A program made the translations under genes and the position numbers. This document shows positions 17,204-27,655 of a DNA stretch of 64,000 bases, in pieces. Numbering within the stretch: position 1 is the stretch's first letter; the number at the start of each line of letters is the position of its first letter. The stretch is from Acidobacteriota bacterium. Its GTDB lineage: Bacteria; Acidobacteriota; Thermoanaerobaculia; Multivoradales; J023. The notes under the pieces are model-generated. The model made no database searches, was not told where the DNA came from, and worked only from the letters and a program-made list of their open reading frames with translations. The DNA lies in contig JAJCXO010000263.1 in assembly GCA_029263395.1 (NCBI GenBank), positions 62,001 to 126,000 of the forward strand, in the 5' to 3' direction.

Positions 17204-19144
17204 CTAACGGTCGCGGAACTCAACAGCGAGGGTGTGCCAGAACTTGACTGGTACACCGTCTTTCTTCGCCGGCTCATCGGTCGATTTGCGGGCCGCCGCC
17301 ATGGCCTCGTCGTCGAAGCCGTAGCCTTGTTCTTTGCCCGCGAGCTCTGCCTTGAGCACTCTGCCGTTCTCGTCAATCAGGACTCGAATCGTGACCTTGG
17401 CTTCTTTCTTGTTGAGGCGCTTGGCCATGACAGGGAAGCGCGGTACCGGGCGCCGCACTAGTTTCGGTGGTGAGACCCCAGGTCCCATTTGCACCAGATC
17501 GCCACGCCGGACTTGGGAGACGGGCGCCGGTTCCGGTGGCGCCGCAGCGGCTGGGGGAGGCGAAACTTCAGCCAACTGGGCGGCTTCTTCGGCTAGTTTC
17601 TCTTCCGCTGCTTTCGCCGCTGCTGCCTCTTCTTCGGCAAGTCGAAGCGCTTCTGCTTCCGCTTCTTTGGCGGCTTTGTCGGCGAGTACTTTGGCCTCGG
17701 CTTCTTCGCTCTCGCGACGTCTCGCTTCGGCCTCATTCTTGGCCGATTCCAGTTGCTTCTGGAGATCGCCCAACTGTTGGTCGTACTGTTTGCGGAGCTG
17801 CTCTTCCATCTCGCTGGCTCGCTGGCCGATCAAATCGCGAATTTGCTCGTTGATCTCTTCGGGAGAGGGTCCGGCTGGTACCTCCTCCTCCGGCTCCGAG
17901 ATCTCGATCGGTGCCGGAGCGGGTGCCACCGGCTGTGCCGCAGCCTGAGTCGAGTCCTGCGAAGAAGATCCGGCTTGATTGTTTTGCCACAAGAAGTAGC
18001 CGCCGCCCAGCAACAGGACAAGTAGGGCTGCTAGGGCAGCAAAGAGGCCGGCCTTGGACTTCTTGGGGGCATCAATGGTGTCGGTGTGCTCATGGACGTC
18101 TGTTCCCTCGTGGACGCCGGTGGCCTCGAGAGTAGGTGGGGCAACCACTGGCGGGGCCGCAACTTGGGGCTCGACGGGTGCGGTTGGCTGGACAATCGGC
18201 AGCGGCAAGGTCTTTTCGACCTCGAGCTCTTGGCTCTCGCGTTCAATCTCTTGCCGAAAGAGGTTGTGCATGAAGAATGCGAGGTTGAATGTCGTCGGGT
18301 TGTACTGCCCGTCGAACATCCACTTGTTCAAGGTCTTGTGCCACGTCACGATGTCTTCGATGCGATGTTCACGGGCGACCAGACTACGTTTGAGCAACTC
18401 ACCGAGCTCGGCCGGAATAGGCGTACCCTCGGTGGCTACCGTGCTTTGGTCGATCACGGTTCCGAAGCCGTCAGGTGCCGGCGGGGGAAGCGGTTTGCCG
18501 GTCAACAACTCGAGTAGCAGTACACCGAGAGAGTAAATGTCATCAGAGCGATGTGGCGGTGCTCCACTCAGCGCTTCAGGTGCGAGATAGCGGCCGAAGT
18601 GCTGACGGATGACAGGGTTTGCCGCGAAAGATCGCAGGCCTGGTGCCACTTCGAAGCCGAGCAGTCGGGTCTCTCCTTCATTCGAGATCATCACCAAGTG
18701 AGGGATCAGGAATCCATGCAGGATACGCTCGTTGCCGAGTCGATTTTCGCTGGCTGAAGCCAGACCCAGAGCGATCCGCTCGGTGATCAACAGAGCATGT
18801 TCTGCCGGAATGAAGTTCCTCTTGGCTGCTGCCTGCTCGAGCAGCGTTGCGAGGTTCTTGCCCGAGATGTAGTCGTAGGCGACGTAGGGGATGCCCTGCA
18901 CTTCCCCCATTTCGATACCTTCGCCGAGATTTGGGCTCCGCAACAGCGACTGGATCTCGATTCGGCCGCCAACCGCCTGCCAGAGACGCTGGCCATCGAT
19001 TCCCTGGCCGTTCATCACTCGCAGCAGAGCGACTCGTTCCATTCCGTTGTTGCCCAACATACCGGAGCGAAAGGTCTCGCCCAGCGGATCCTCGGTGAGC
19101 TTTTTCAGCAGCAGGTACTTGCCGAATTGTTCTCGCGTATTCAT
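17204..19144 (-). CDS. Pseudokinase-TonB fusion membrane protein
   Basis: 646 residues from the ATG at 19144 (GGAG 6 bp upstream). Residues ~6-270 have a protein-kinase fold similar to bacterial Hanks kinases (DDIYSLGVLLLELLTGKPLP, RYLAPEAL), but the catalytic residues are missing: the glycine loop is DPLGETF, the VAIK lysine is replaced (VALLRV), HRDLKxxN reads HGFLIPHLV, and DFG is replaced (GFEV). A single membrane helix follows (LFAALAALLVLLLGGGYFLW), then a long Glu/Ala/Arg coiled coil and a C-terminal TonB-like domain (VRRPVPRFPVMAKRL, VTIRVLIDENGRVLKAEL). It likely links a cytoplasmic pseudokinase to a periplasmic TonB-type domain. The gene lies 160 bp downstream of mltG on the same strand. 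Confidence 0.8.
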   Translation of the reverse strand: MNTREQFGKYLLLKKLTEDPLGETFRSGMLGNNGMERVALLRVMNGQGIDGQRLWQAVGGRIEIQSLLRSPNLGEGIEMGEVQGIPYVAYDYISGKNLATLLEQAAAKRNFIPAEHALLITERIALGLASASENRLGNERILHGFLIPHLVMISNEGETRLLGFEVAPGLRSFAANPVIRQHFGRYLAPEALSGAPPHRSDDIYSLGVLLLELLTGKPLPPPAPDGFGTVIDQSTVATEGTPIPAELGELLKRSLVAREHRIEDIVTWHKTLNKWMFDGQYNPTTFNLAFFMHNLFRQEIERESQELEVEKTLPLPIVQPTAPVEPQVAAPPVVAPPTLEATGVHEGTDVHEHTDTIDAPKKSKAGLFAALAALLVLLLGGGYFLWQNNQAGSSSQDSTQAAAQPVAPAPAPIEISEPEEEVPAGPSPEEINEQIRDLIGQRASEMEEQLRKQYDQQLGDLQKQLESAKNEAEARRRESEEAEAKVLADKAAKEAEAEALRLAEEEAAAAKAAEEKLAEEAAQLAEVSPPPAAAAPPEPAPVSQVRRGDLVQMGPGVSPPKLVRRPVPRFPVMAKRLNKKEAKVTIRVLIDENGRVLKAELAGKEQGYGFDDEAMAAARKSTDEPAKKDGVPVKFWHTLAVEFRDR

Positions 19145-19303
19145 TACGACTCCGAATCTCGCATGTGCCGCGGGTTGATTTTCCCTGGGAGCTGGCACCT
19201 TTCACCAGCTCGAAGGCGACTGCGTCGCGCAAATTTTGGACCCTCGATTGTACTCCGAAACACCTGAGACGCCAGCAGCATCGGACGATTTCTACTGGCC
19301 TTT

Positions 19304-20350
19304 CTACTTGCCTCGGCCTTCGCGAGCCCAACGGTCTCGCCAATATTGCTTCTGCCAGCGGTAAACGTTGCGATTGTGCTCGCGAAGGCTCTCGGCAAAA
19401 ACATGCGTGCCGTCGTTGCGGCTGACGAAGTAGAGCTCTTTGCTTTCGGCTGGATTTGCTGCCGCCATCAGGCTGGCGACCCCCGGTGAGCAGATCGGTC
19501 CGGGTGGCAATCCTGGGTAGACGTAGGTGTTGTAAGGTGAATCGATTTTCAAGTCCGACTTCCTGAGGTTGCCGTCCCAGTCGCCCATACGCTTGAAGGC
19601 GTAAATGACGGTCGGGTCGGCATAAAGACCCATTCCGATGCGCAGGCGGTTGGCATAAACGCCAGCGATCCGAGGCCGTTCACTGGCGACCTGCGCTTCC
19701 TTCTCGACGATGCTCGCCAGGGTGACAATCTCGCGAACAGTCCGCCGCTTTGGACCGCGTAACAACGGTTCGACTTCGGCGAAGCGCTGACGGAAGGTAC
19801 GCAACATGGTGGCCACGATTTCGGGTGGCGAGGTGCCGCGAGCAAAGTGGTAAGTGTCGGGGTAGAGGTAGCCTTCGAGATCGGTTGCTGCGGTATCCAG
19901 GTCTGCGATCAGATCGCTGCGGTCCATTTCTCGCCTCAGAGCCTCGACATCTCCAAGACCCTTGTCCGCCAGTACTTCGGCGACTTCATCAATGGTCCAG
20001 CCTTCGATCACCGTCACCGGGTAGGTCAAGACCCGGCCTTGGATCAGTTTTTCGAGGACCTGAGGAGTGCTCAAGGGCTCGTCGAAGCGGTACTCTCCCG
20101 CTTTCAGTGAAGGGTCTCCGAGTCTGTAAACCAGAAAGCCTCTGGCCAAGCGTGCGTCCTGGAGGATGCCCCGGTTCTCGAGTTCGCGAAGAATGGCCAA
20201 AGCGCTCGATCCGGGTTCGACGTTGACCAACAGATCGCCTTCGTGGCCGCGGAAGGGCTGATTCAGGAGTTGCCAACCCCAAGCGCCGATAGCGGTTGCT
20301 GCCGCCGAAAGCATCACGACCAATAAGATCAGCCATCGCCACCAAGTCAC
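19304..20350 (-). CDS. mltG: Endolytic transglycosylase MltG
   Basis: 348 residues. An N-terminal membrane anchor (WLILLVVMLSAAATAIGAWGW) is followed by a LysM-like region and the YceG/MltG catalytic domain: ASIVEKEAQVASERP contains the catalytic Glu (E. coli E218 equivalent), then YADPTVIYAF and YNTYVYPGLPPGPICSPG. The enzyme cuts nascent glycan strands in peptidoglycan and sets strand length. Its start overlaps the ruvX stop by 4 bp (ATGA), the common ruvX-mltG coupling. All key motifs are intact. Confidence 0.95.
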   Translation of the reverse strand: MTWWRWLILLVVMLSAAATAIGAWGWQLLNQPFRGHEGDLLVNVEPGSSALAILRELENRGILQDARLARGFLVYRLGDPSLKAGEYRFDEPLSTPQVLEKLIQGRVLTYPVTVIEGWTIDEVAEVLADKGLGDVEALRREMDRSDLIADLDTAATDLEGYLYPDTYHFARGTSPPEIVATMLRTFRQRFAEVEPLLRGPKRRTVREIVTLASIVEKEAQVASERPRIAGVYANRLRIGMGLYADPTVIYAFKRMGDWDGNLRKSDLKIDSPYNTYVYPGLPPGPICSPGVASLMAAANPAESKELYFVSRNDGTHVFAESLREHNRNVYRWQKQYWRDRWAREGRGK

Positions 20351-20760
20351 GGTTGAGCCACCCCCGCATCCAGCGCTTCTTGCAAAATGATTTGAGCCGC
20401 AACCGCGTCTAACTGCTTGCTTGGCTTCGTTCTGTGGGTTTGCCGCAGACGTTCACTCGCTTCGACAGTGGTCAGCGACTCGTTGATCCAGTGGACTGAT
20501 AGACCGCTGGCTTTGGCCAGGCGCTGGCCGAAACGGCGCACCCGTTGTGCTGCCTCGCCAGCCCTGCCGTCGAGCCCGAGAGGTTCTCCCAGCACGAGCA
20601 GTTCGACATCGTTCTGGCGCGCCAACTCTGCAATCTGATAGGCCGCACGGCGGTCGGTTTGTCTCCGAATGGTCGTCAAAGGCAAAGCCCAGCGGCCAAC
20701 CTCGTCCGAAACGGCAAGGCCGATCCGTTCTTCGCCAAAATCGATTCCGAGAACTCGCAA
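20347..20760 (-). CDS. ruvX: Putative Holliday junction resolvase / pre-16S rRNA nuclease
   Basis: 137 residues, typical for YqgF/RuvX. It has the RNase H-like motifs: VLGIDFGEERIGLAVSDE at the start, LLVLGEPLGLDGRAGEAAQ in the centre, and HWINESLTTVEASERL. The conserved acidic residues (D in GIDFG, E in NESLTT) are present; the usual C-terminal D is seen in KQLDAVAAQIIL. The family processes the 5' end of 16S rRNA and has been proposed to cleave Holliday junctions. It is the first gene of the ruvX-mltG pair. Confidence 0.93.
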   Translation of the reverse strand: MRVLGIDFGEERIGLAVSDEVGRWALPLTTIRRQTDRRAAYQIAELARQNDVELLVLGEPLGLDGRAGEAAQRVRRFGQRLAKASGLSVHWINESLTTVEASERLRQTHRTKPSKQLDAVAAQIILQEALDAGVAQP

Positions 20761-21059
20761 GAATCGTTCGTCCTACCCGTTAGGTTGGGCGAGGTCAGGG
20801 GCGGCTGCGTCCAACCGACCCATGCTAGCCCGTCAGCCGTTTTTTAGCTAACATCGGACACTCCGAAACGGCCTCCGCGACATCGGCGGCTCAATAGCCA
20901 AGGGCTCGAATTCGCGGTCGAGCACGCTGTCCCACGATGACCCTCGGTCCCCACGATGACCCTCGCTGATCTGATTCTCGTTGACCTCGAAGCTTTGCAG
21001 CCCGAGTGCTCGATCCCCAGCATCCAACTTTCCGGAAGTCCGGTTCTCAGGAGATCTTA
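20761..21059. other. Divergent intergenic region with a 16-bp direct repeat
   Basis: This 299-bp gap separates ruvX from the thiolase. CCCACGATGACCCTCG occurs at 20931-20946 and again at 20950-20965, separated by 3 bp. No clear promoter or gene is seen. Confidence 0.4.
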
Positions 21060-22235
21060 ATGCAGGAGATTGTTGTCTTGAGTGCTGTACGCACGCCTAT
21101 TGGGTCTTTCCAAGGCTCGCTGGCGCAGCTGCGTGCTCCAGATCTCGGCGCTAAAGCCCTAGCGGCGGCCTTTTCCAAGGCCGAGGTCAAGGCTGATGCG
21201 ATCGATCAAGTGTACATGGGCTGTGTGTTACCTGCTGGCCTGGGCCAAGCCCCTGCGCGCCAAGCAGCGATTAGTGCCGGCTGTCCGACGTCAACCGGCG
21301 CGTTGACCCTCAACAAAGTGTGTGGTTCTGGCATGCGGGCGATCATGACCGCTGCGAATGATCTGCGCTGTGGTGACTTCCAGATCGCAGCGGCAGGTGG
21401 CATGGAGAATATGAGCCAGGCCCCGTATCTGGCCCCGGGGATTCGCGATGGTTTGCGGCTGGGGCACGGCAAGCTGGTGGATTCCATGATCCACGATGGC
21501 CTGTGGGATGCTTACAAGGACATTCACATGGGTAGCTGTGCCGAGCTGTGCGCGTCGCAGTATGCGTTCAGTCGCGAAGAGCAGGATGCTTACGCCCAGG
21601 AGAGCTACCGTCGGGCTCAAGACGCGATTGCCGAGGGTCGTTTGGCGTCAGAGATCGTTCCGGTCGAGATTCCGCAGCGCCGCGGAGAACCGATCGTAGT
21701 GTCGGTTGACGAAGAGCCCGGACGAGCAAATTTCGCCAAGATGTCGAAACTCCGTCCTGCCTTCGACAAGGCCGGCACGATCACCGCTGCCAACGCCAGC
21801 ACCATCAATGATGGTGCTGCCGCTTTGGTGTTGACAACAGCTGACCATGCGCGGAAGCTCGGGCGAGAGCCGATCGCTCGGATCGTTGCACATTCGACCT
21901 TTGCCCACGACCCAGAGTGGTTCACGACCGCGCCAGTCAGCGCGATACGACAGGTTTTGGATCGTGCCGGGCTGAGTGTTGGAGACATCGATCTATTCGA
22001 GATTAACGAGGCGTTTTCGGTGGTTGCCATGGCCGCTGCCCGTGAGCTCGATCTCGAACCGGCGCGAGTCAATGTTCACGGTGGCGCGGTAGCCCTAGGG
22101 CATCCGATCGGTGCCTCTGGAGCTCGAATCGTAGTTACGCTGCTGCATGCGATGGAGCAACATTCTGCCCGCCGCGGTTGTGCGGCGATCTGCTTGGGGG
22201 GTGGCGAAGCTACCGCCATCATCGTCGAGCGTTGA
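21060..22235 (+). CDS. Acetyl-CoA C-acetyltransferase (thiolase)
   Basis: 391 residues from the ATG at 21060, preceded by AGGAGA. The thiolase hallmarks are all present: the nucleophilic Cys in [12 protein letters not shown], the His motif [16 protein letters not shown], and the C-terminal Cys in CLGGGEATA. The N-terminus [15 protein letters not shown] fits biosynthetic, AtoB-like thiolases, which condense two acetyl-CoA to acetoacetyl-CoA or run the reverse step. It is followed 34 bp later by lptD; this proximity may be operonic but has no obvious functional link. Confidence 0.93.
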   Translation: MQEIVVLSAVRTPIGSFQGSLAQLRAPDLGAKALAAAFSKAEVKADAIDQVYMGCVLPAGLGQAPARQAAISAGCPTSTGALTLNKVCGSGMRAIMTAANDLRCGDFQIAAAGGMENMSQAPYLAPGIRDGLRLGHGKLVDSMIHDGLWDAYKDIHMGSCAELCASQYAFSREEQDAYAQESYRRAQDAIAEGRLASEIVPVEIPQRRGEPIVVSVDEEPGRANFAKMSKLRPAFDKAGTITAANASTINDGAAALVLTTADHARKLGREPIARIVAHSTFAHDPEWFTTAPVSAIRQVLDRAGLSVGDIDLFEINEAFSVVAMAAARELDLEPARVNVHGGAVALGHPIGASGARIVVTLLHAMEQHSARRGCAAICLGGGEATAIIVER

Positions 22236-22269
22236 GTCAACGCGTGTATCCCAACTTCACGAGAACTCG

Positions 22270-24675
22270 ATGAAACGATATCTGCACATCTTGTCGCTGC
22301 TGTTCTTTCTCCTGGTCTGCCCTGCGTTGGCGCAAGTCGAGTCGACGACCGGTGCTGACCCCGCTGACGCCACCGAGGAAGCCGAGCCGGAAGAAGATCG
22401 GATCAAGTTCGACTACTCGCTCGGTGGTTCAGGCGGCGGCCGTGCGACGGGCTCAGCCGGCAACATCGAATACGAGCGCGATGTCTATCTGATCGCAACT
22501 GGGGGTGTGGACTTCAAGTATCAGAGCTTGAGATTACAAGCGGACCGGGTGCGGGTCGACATCCCGACCAACTTCCTGACCGCCGAAGGTGATGTGATCT
22601 TGGACGAAGGTGCCCAGCGGCTCGTCGGCAGCACCATCGAATACGATCTCGATACCCGTACCGGTCGGGTGACTGAAGCGAAAGCCTACCTCGACGGTGA
22701 CTACTACATCACCGGAGCGCAGATCGCCAAAACCGGCGATCTCACATTTACGATCGACGACGGCGTGCTGACGTCCTGTGAACAAGATGTTCCGAGTTGG
22801 AGCATCCACATGTCGGAAGCACGGATCACGCTCGAAGAGTACGCTCGCATCAAGAACGCACGGCTGAAGTTCAAGAAGTTGCCGGTGTTTTATTCGCCCT
22901 ACATTCTCTGGCCGGCAAATACCGAGCGCTCTTCTGGCTTTTTGGTTCCCAAGCCCGGCTACTCCAAGCGGCGTGGCAGCGAGCTCAGTCTGGCGTACTT
23001 CAAGACTTTGGGTCGCAGCGCAGACACCACGTTCCATCTCGATATGTCAACGGATGGTTACCTCGGTTTCGGCAACGAAGTCCGCTACCGTCCCTCTCCG
23101 GTCACGTCGGGTATTTTCAGGGCCTACTTCTTGAGGGAACCGAACGGAGCGGATCTGGACTTCTTCAGCAGGCAGTTCGACGATGCCGGTCCGGGAGACG
23201 ACCGCTGGAAAGTAGAATTCCTGCATGAGACCAAGAACATCTGGGGTGGATTTCGCGGTGTCGTCTCGTTTCAAGACTATTCGGACTTGGACTATCTCCA
23301 AGACTACGAGCGGGATGCCGACATCCAGAGCCGGTCGTTCATTTATTCCTATGCCTTCTTGACGAAGAATTGGGGCCCTCACTCGTTGAATTTCCTGGTT
23401 GATCAGCGTGAGCGCCTGCTCGCGCCGAGAAACAAGGACGTCAGACGGCAGCTACCCGAAATCGAGTATCAGCTGCGAAAGTTCAGATTGGGCCGGTCGC
23501 AGATCTATCTGGATGTCGCAACGGCACTGAACTACTTTTCGGTGGATATCGAGGTGCCGGACCCGAACTCCGAGACCGACGTGCTAGGAAGCACGCAGGA
23601 ATATGGTCGCGTGGACATCGCGCCGACGCTGTCGATCCCACTCAGCAGCTTGCCTTGGCTTGGAGCAGAGCTCGAGCTCGGTGGCCGGGCGACCCACTAC
23701 ACCGACTCCTTGACGGAGAATGAAACCGGTGGAACGGAGTTTTCGGGCGATACGTTGAATCGCACCTTTCCTCGTGCCGGCTTCAAGATCATTGGCCCGA
23801 GCATTTCTCGCATCTTCGATAAGAAGGTTGGGGGTTTCAGCAAGTTCAAGCACATTGTCGAACCACGGATCGCCTATAGCTTCGTCGGCGATTTTGATCA
23901 ACAAGATGACATTTTTCGGTTCGACGAAATCGACAATCTGAATCCTGGCAACGGTTTCTTGTTCTCGGTGACCAACCGCATCGTCGCCAAGGCGGCGCCG
24001 AAGGATGACGAAGAGGATCAAGGCGGAGCGGTGGAGATCGCTTCGGTGGTGGTCAGCCAGGGTTTGAGTCTCGACGATGAGCAGCCCGGACAGCAGTCTT
24101 TACAAGACCCCACGGTGCAGACGGATGAGGGGCCTCTGGGTGTCGCTTTACGGGTCAACCCGAGCCAGGTGACGAGTATTCGTCTCGATGCAGGATTCAG
24201 CACACTGTTCGATTCGGTCGAGATCCAGTCGCTGAGGCTGAGTGGTTCGACAATGCTGGGCCGCCACAATTTTGGACTCTCATGGTTTTCCAACTGGTCC
24301 GTGGATCTGGAGCCGTTTGCGATAGACCCCGAGACGTTGCTGCCCAACGTTATACCGCTCGAGCAGCGGGCTGTCGTGAGCGAAAAGCAAAGCGAGCAGC
24401 TCCGGGTTTTCACCAAGCTGGTCCTCCTGCCCGAAAGGTTGAGTCTCGAGGCAGAGCTCAGCTTCGATGTCGAGGGGCGGGAAGATGCGCTGGGTAATCG
24501 CAGTCCTTGGGACATCCTGCAGCAAAGGTATTTTCTCAACTGGACTTCCCAGTGTTATGCCTGGCAGCTCGAATACCGTGAGTCTAATTTCCAAGAGGTC
24601 TCGGATCGAGATATCCGATTCTCGTTAACGCTCAAGAATGTGGGGACGTTCCTCGATCTGAACGACTCCTTCTGA
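22270..24675 (+). CDS. lptD: LPS-assembly protein LptD
   Basis: 801 residues from the ATG at 22270. The signal peptide ([18 protein letters not shown]) is followed by an OstA/LptA-like beta-jellyroll (residues ~50-230: [38 protein letters not shown]) and a large beta-barrel with LptD motifs ([40 protein letters not shown]). A Cys before VPSWS ([10 protein letters not shown]) matches the N-terminal cysteine region of the LptD disulphide network. The protein inserts LPS into the outer leaflet. Its C-terminal part is shorter and less Cys-rich than in E. coli. The LPS-type envelope it implies agrees with the LpxL-like gene at 59436. Confidence 0.93.
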   Translation: MKRYLHILSLLFFLLVCPALAQVESTTGADPADATEEAEPEEDRIKFDYSLGGSGGGRATGSAGNIEYERDVYLIATGGVDFKYQSLRLQADRVRVDIPTNFLTAEGDVILDEGAQRLVGSTIEYDLDTRTGRVTEAKAYLDGDYYITGAQIAKTGDLTFTIDDGVLTSCEQDVPSWSIHMSEARITLEEYARIKNARLKFKKLPVFYSPYILWPANTERSSGFLVPKPGYSKRRGSELSLAYFKTLGRSADTTFHLDMSTDGYLGFGNEVRYRPSPVTSGIFRAYFLREPNGADLDFFSRQFDDAGPGDDRWKVEFLHETKNIWGGFRGVVSFQDYSDLDYLQDYERDADIQSRSFIYSYAFLTKNWGPHSLNFLVDQRERLLAPRNKDVRRQLPEIEYQLRKFRLGRSQIYLDVATALNYFSVDIEVPDPNSETDVLGSTQEYGRVDIAPTLSIPLSSLPWLGAELELGGRATHYTDSLTENETGGTEFSGDTLNRTFPRAGFKIIGPSISRIFDKKVGGFSKFKHIVEPRIAYSFVGDFDQQDDIFRFDEIDNLNPGNGFLFSVTNRIVAKAAPKDDEEDQGGAVEIASVVVSQGLSLDDEQPGQQSLQDPTVQTDEGPLGVALRVNPSQVTSIRLDAGFSTLFDSVEIQSLRLSGSTMLGRHNFGLSWFSNWSVDLEPFAIDPETLLPNVIPLEQRAVVSEKQSEQLRVFTKLVLLPERLSLEAELSFDVEGREDALGNRSPWDILQQRYFLNWTSQCYAWQLEYRESNFQEVSDRDIRFSLTLKNVGTFLDLNDSF

Positions 24676-24744
24676 GCCTGGGCAGCTCGGCTCCATCCAT
24701 GGGACGAAGCCTTCTCCCTTTGCGATTCAAAGGACAGTAGAGAC

Positions 24745-25815
24745 ATGAAGGGATTGATTCTCTCCGGCGGCAAAGGCACGCGCTTGCGGCCGCTGACTTA
24801 CACCTCAGCCAAGCAACTGGTGCCAGTCGCCAACAAACCGGTACTCTTTTTCGGTATCGAGTCGATCGTCGCTGCAGGAATCACCGAGATTGGCATTATT
24901 GTCGGCGACACTAGGGACGAGATTCAGGCGGCGGTAGGTGACGGTTCACAATTCGGCGCAAAGGTGACCTACATCGAGCAGGACGCCCCCCGTGGTTTGG
25001 CTCATGCGGTGATGATTGCTGAGGAGTTCATCGGAGACGATTCCTTTGTGATGTATCTGGGGGACAACCTGATCGCTGGCGGCATCACCAGTCTGGTCAG
25101 AGAGTTCGAAGAGCTCGGGTGCAATGCAGAGATCTTGCTTGCCGAGGTGCCCAATCCTCAGCAGTTCGGTGTTGCTGAGCTGCATGAAGACGGTACCGTG
25201 CGACGCCTGGTTGAAAAACCTCCAGAGCCACGCAGCAATTTGGCCCTGGTTGGTGTCTACATGTTCGACGCCAACATTTTTGAATCCGTTCGACGCATCA
25301 AGCCCTCCAAGCGCAACGAGCTCGAGATAACCGATGCGATTCAAGATCTCATCGATCGAGGGTTCGAAGTCCATCCGCACAAGGTGCGTGGCTGGTGGAA
25401 AGATACTGGCAAACTTGCCGATATGTTGGAGGCCAATCGGATTGTGCTCGAATCGTTCGACATCCAACGCGGGCCGGGAAAGATTGGCAAGGGCAGCAGT
25501 GTCGAAGGCCGAGTGTCGCTGGGGGATGGGGTCGAGCTGATCGATTCGTTGGTACGAGGTCCAGCCGTCATCGGTGCGGGGACTCGTTTGGAGAATGCCT
25601 TTGTGGGCCCATACTCGTCGATCGGTGATGAGTGTGAGCTGGTTCGTTGTGAGATCGAGAATTCGATTGTTCTGGCGGGCAGTGAGATCCGCGATATTGG
25701 GCTACGGATCGACGGTTCTCTCGTAGGGCGAAACGTCCGTATCGTGAAGACCGATTTCAAGCCCAAGGCCTACCGCTTCATGCTCGGTGACAATTCCGAA
25801 GTCGGCATCACCTGA
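24745..25815 (+). CDS. Glucose-1-phosphate thymidylyltransferase, long form
   Basis: 356 residues. The N-terminal nucleotidyltransferase domain has LILSGGKGTRLRPLTYTSAKQ (nucleotide-binding loop with Arg and Lys) and VPVANKPVLFFGIE; MYLGDNLIAGG holds the catalytic metal Asp, and VEKPPEP is the sugar-site motif. A C-terminal left-handed beta-helix (residues ~250-340, hexapeptide-like repeats GRVSLGDGVELIDS and AGTRLENAFVGPYS) is the extra domain of long RmlA proteins. It makes dTDP-glucose for deoxysugar synthesis. First gene of a five-gene operon. It is closer to the archaeal and antibiotic-type long RmlA than to E. coli RfbA. Confidence 0.9.
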   Translation: MKGLILSGGKGTRLRPLTYTSAKQLVPVANKPVLFFGIESIVAAGITEIGIIVGDTRDEIQAAVGDGSQFGAKVTYIEQDAPRGLAHAVMIAEEFIGDDSFVMYLGDNLIAGGITSLVREFEELGCNAEILLAEVPNPQQFGVAELHEDGTVRRLVEKPPEPRSNLALVGVYMFDANIFESVRRIKPSKRNELEITDAIQDLIDRGFEVHPHKVRGWWKDTGKLADMLEANRIVLESFDIQRGPGKIGKGSSVEGRVSLGDGVELIDSLVRGPAVIGAGTRLENAFVGPYSSIGDECELVRCEIENSIVLAGSEIRDIGLRIDGSLVGRNVRIVKTDFKPKAYRFMLGDNSEVGIT

Positions 25816-25839
25816 TAGGTAATCGGAGTTATCGAGTCC

Positions 25840-26673
25840 ATGAGAGCCCTCGTTTTCGGAGGAACCGGCATGTTGGGATCCGCCGTCACCGCGTTTTGGC
25901 GACGGCGACAGCAAGCGGTTCTTGCCCTTGGCCATGCCCGTGCCGACATTGGTGATCGTCGTCAGCTGGGTGAGTGGGTCGCCGCCTTCAACCCAGAAAT
26001 CATCATCAATTGTGCGGCCTTCACACAGGTTGATCGTTGCGAAACAGAGCGGCAACATGCTCTGGAGATCAATGGCTCCGCCGTCGCCAACGTCGTGGCT
26101 GTCGCCCAGCAAGCAGGCGCCCGACTTATCCACATTTCGAGCGACTATGTGTTTGATGGTGCGGCGACAGCCCCCTATGTAGAAGCTTCTCCCACAGACC
26201 CTCAGTCGGTTTATGGAGAAAGCAAACTGGTGGGGGAAATCGAAGCTCTGAAGTATGAACGCTCACTCGTGGTGCGTGCGAGTTGGTTGTTTGGCCCTGG
26301 CGGCCCCAACTTCGTAACCACGATGTGTCGCCTGATGACTCAGGGCAAGGGGCCGCTGCGGGTCGTGGATGATCAAGTGGGTTGCCCGACCTACACCCCT
26401 TTCCTGGCGAGAGCACTGTGGGAACTTGCTCGAGAAGACGTCTCTGGCATCGTTCACTACTGCAATCGCGAGGCTGTCTCCTGGCATGGGTTTGCCACTG
26501 AGATCGCCCACTTTGTAGCACCTCGAGCTGAGGTGCTTCCAGTCCCTACCACCGAGTTCCCCCGGCCGGCCCCACGGCCAGCATACTCGGTACTCGAAAC
26601 AAGTCATTTTGAAGCCACAATCGGCCGCCGGGTTGAACCCTGGATAGCCGGATTGGTGGCGTATCTGCAATAG
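25840..26673 (+). CDS. dTDP-4-dehydrorhamnose reductase family protein (RmlD-like)
   Basis: 277 residues, the usual RmlD length. An NAD(P)-binding Rossmann start (ALVFGGTGMLGSAV), then IINCAAFTQVDRCE, HISSDYVFDG and the YGESKLVGE catalytic Tyr/Lys motif, followed by RASWLFGPGGPNFVTT and DDQVGCPTYT, all hallmarks of RmlD. It reduces dTDP-4-keto-L-rhamnose in rhamnose synthesis. Gene starts 24 bp after rmlA-like. RmlB and RmlC are not in this window, so either they lie elsewhere or the final sugar is different. Confidence 0.9.
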   Translation: MRALVFGGTGMLGSAVTAFWRRRQQAVLALGHARADIGDRRQLGEWVAAFNPEIIINCAAFTQVDRCETERQHALEINGSAVANVVAVAQQAGARLIHISSDYVFDGAATAPYVEASPTDPQSVYGESKLVGEIEALKYERSLVVRASWLFGPGGPNFVTTMCRLMTQGKGPLRVVDDQVGCPTYTPFLARALWELAREDVSGIVHYCNREAVSWHGFATEIAHFVAPRAEVLPVPTTEFPRPAPRPAYSVLETSHFEATIGRRVEPWIAGLVAYLQ

Positions 26674-26683
26674 GAGAAGGTTC

Positions 26684-27652
26684 ATGAAAGCTCTGATTAC
26701 CGGCATCACCGGTTTTGCCGGCTCTCATCTGGCGGAATATCTGCTCGAGCACCAGCCGCAGGTCGAGATTTTCGGCACTCGGCGGTGGCGCAGCCCGATG
26801 GAGAACATCGCTCACATAGAAGATAAGTTGGAGTTGGTGGAGACCGATCTCACCGACTACAACTCGGTTTATCGAATGCTCGATCAGACTCGGCCTGATG
26901 CCATTTTCCATCTGGCGGCACAGAGTTTTGTCCCGACCAGTTGGAACGCACCCGCTGCTACGTTGGATATCAACGTTCTCGGCCAGACTCATCTCTTCGA
27001 AGCCGTGCGTGCACTCTCTTTGGATCCAACTATCCAGATTGCTTGCTCGAGCGAGGAATATGGATTGGTCCTACCGGACGAAACACCGATCAAAGAGACT
27101 AATCCCTTGAGGCCGTTGTCGACCTATGCCGTCTCTAAGATCGCTCAAGACTACCTCGGGTATCAATACTTCCAGAGTTATGGCATCAAAGCCATACGTA
27201 CCCGTGGCTTCAACCACACGGGGCCAAGACGTGGCGAGGTTTTTGTCACCTCTAACTTCGCCAAACAGTTGGCTCGCATCAAAGCGGGCCTAGACGAGCC
27301 GATCATCCGTGTCGGTAATCTCGAATCGGTGCGTGATTTTACCGATGTTCGGGATATGGTCCGCGCCTATTGGTTGGCGGTCAACCGTGCCAAGCCTGGC
27401 GAGGTTTACAACATCGCGACAGGCAATGGCATTGTTATTCAGGACTTGCTCAATCGACTCATCGAATTGACCGATGTCGACGTCAAGATCGAGCAGGACC
27501 CCGAGCGTATGCGCCCTTCAGATGTCGAGATCTTGATCGGAGACAGCTCCAAGTTTCGGGCTGACACTGGCTGGGAGCCAGAGATACCCTTCGACAAGAC
27601 CTTGAGTGACATTGTCGACTATTGGCGGGAGCGAGTTGCTGCCGGCAACTGA
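26684..27652 (+). CDS. GDP-mannose 4,6-dehydratase-like SDR
   Basis: 322 residues. Extended SDR with GITGFAGSHLAEYL as cofactor loop, HLAAQSFVPTSW, CSSEEYG, and YAVSKIAQDYL as the Tyr-x3-Lys catalytic pair. The region FNHTGPRRGEVFVTSNFAKQ and RDFTDVRDMVRAYW matches GDP-mannose dehydratase and GDP-6-deoxy-D-mannose reductase enzymes, which share this fold. The dehydratase assignment is preferred because a second related SDR follows 3 bp later and could be the reductase. The pair would make a 6-deoxyhexose such as GDP-D-rhamnose; the exact product cannot be read from sequence. Confidence 0.8.
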   Translation: MKALITGITGFAGSHLAEYLLEHQPQVEIFGTRRWRSPMENIAHIEDKLELVETDLTDYNSVYRMLDQTRPDAIFHLAAQSFVPTSWNAPAATLDINVLGQTHLFEAVRALSLDPTIQIACSSEEYGLVLPDETPIKETNPLRPLSTYAVSKIAQDYLGYQYFQSYGIKAIRTRGFNHTGPRRGEVFVTSNFAKQLARIKAGLDEPIIRVGNLESVRDFTDVRDMVRAYWLAVNRAKPGEVYNIATGNGIVIQDLLNRLIELTDVDVKIEQDPERMRPSDVEILIGDSSKFRADTGWEPEIPFDKTLSDIVDYWRERVAAGN

Positions 27653-27655
27653 GCC

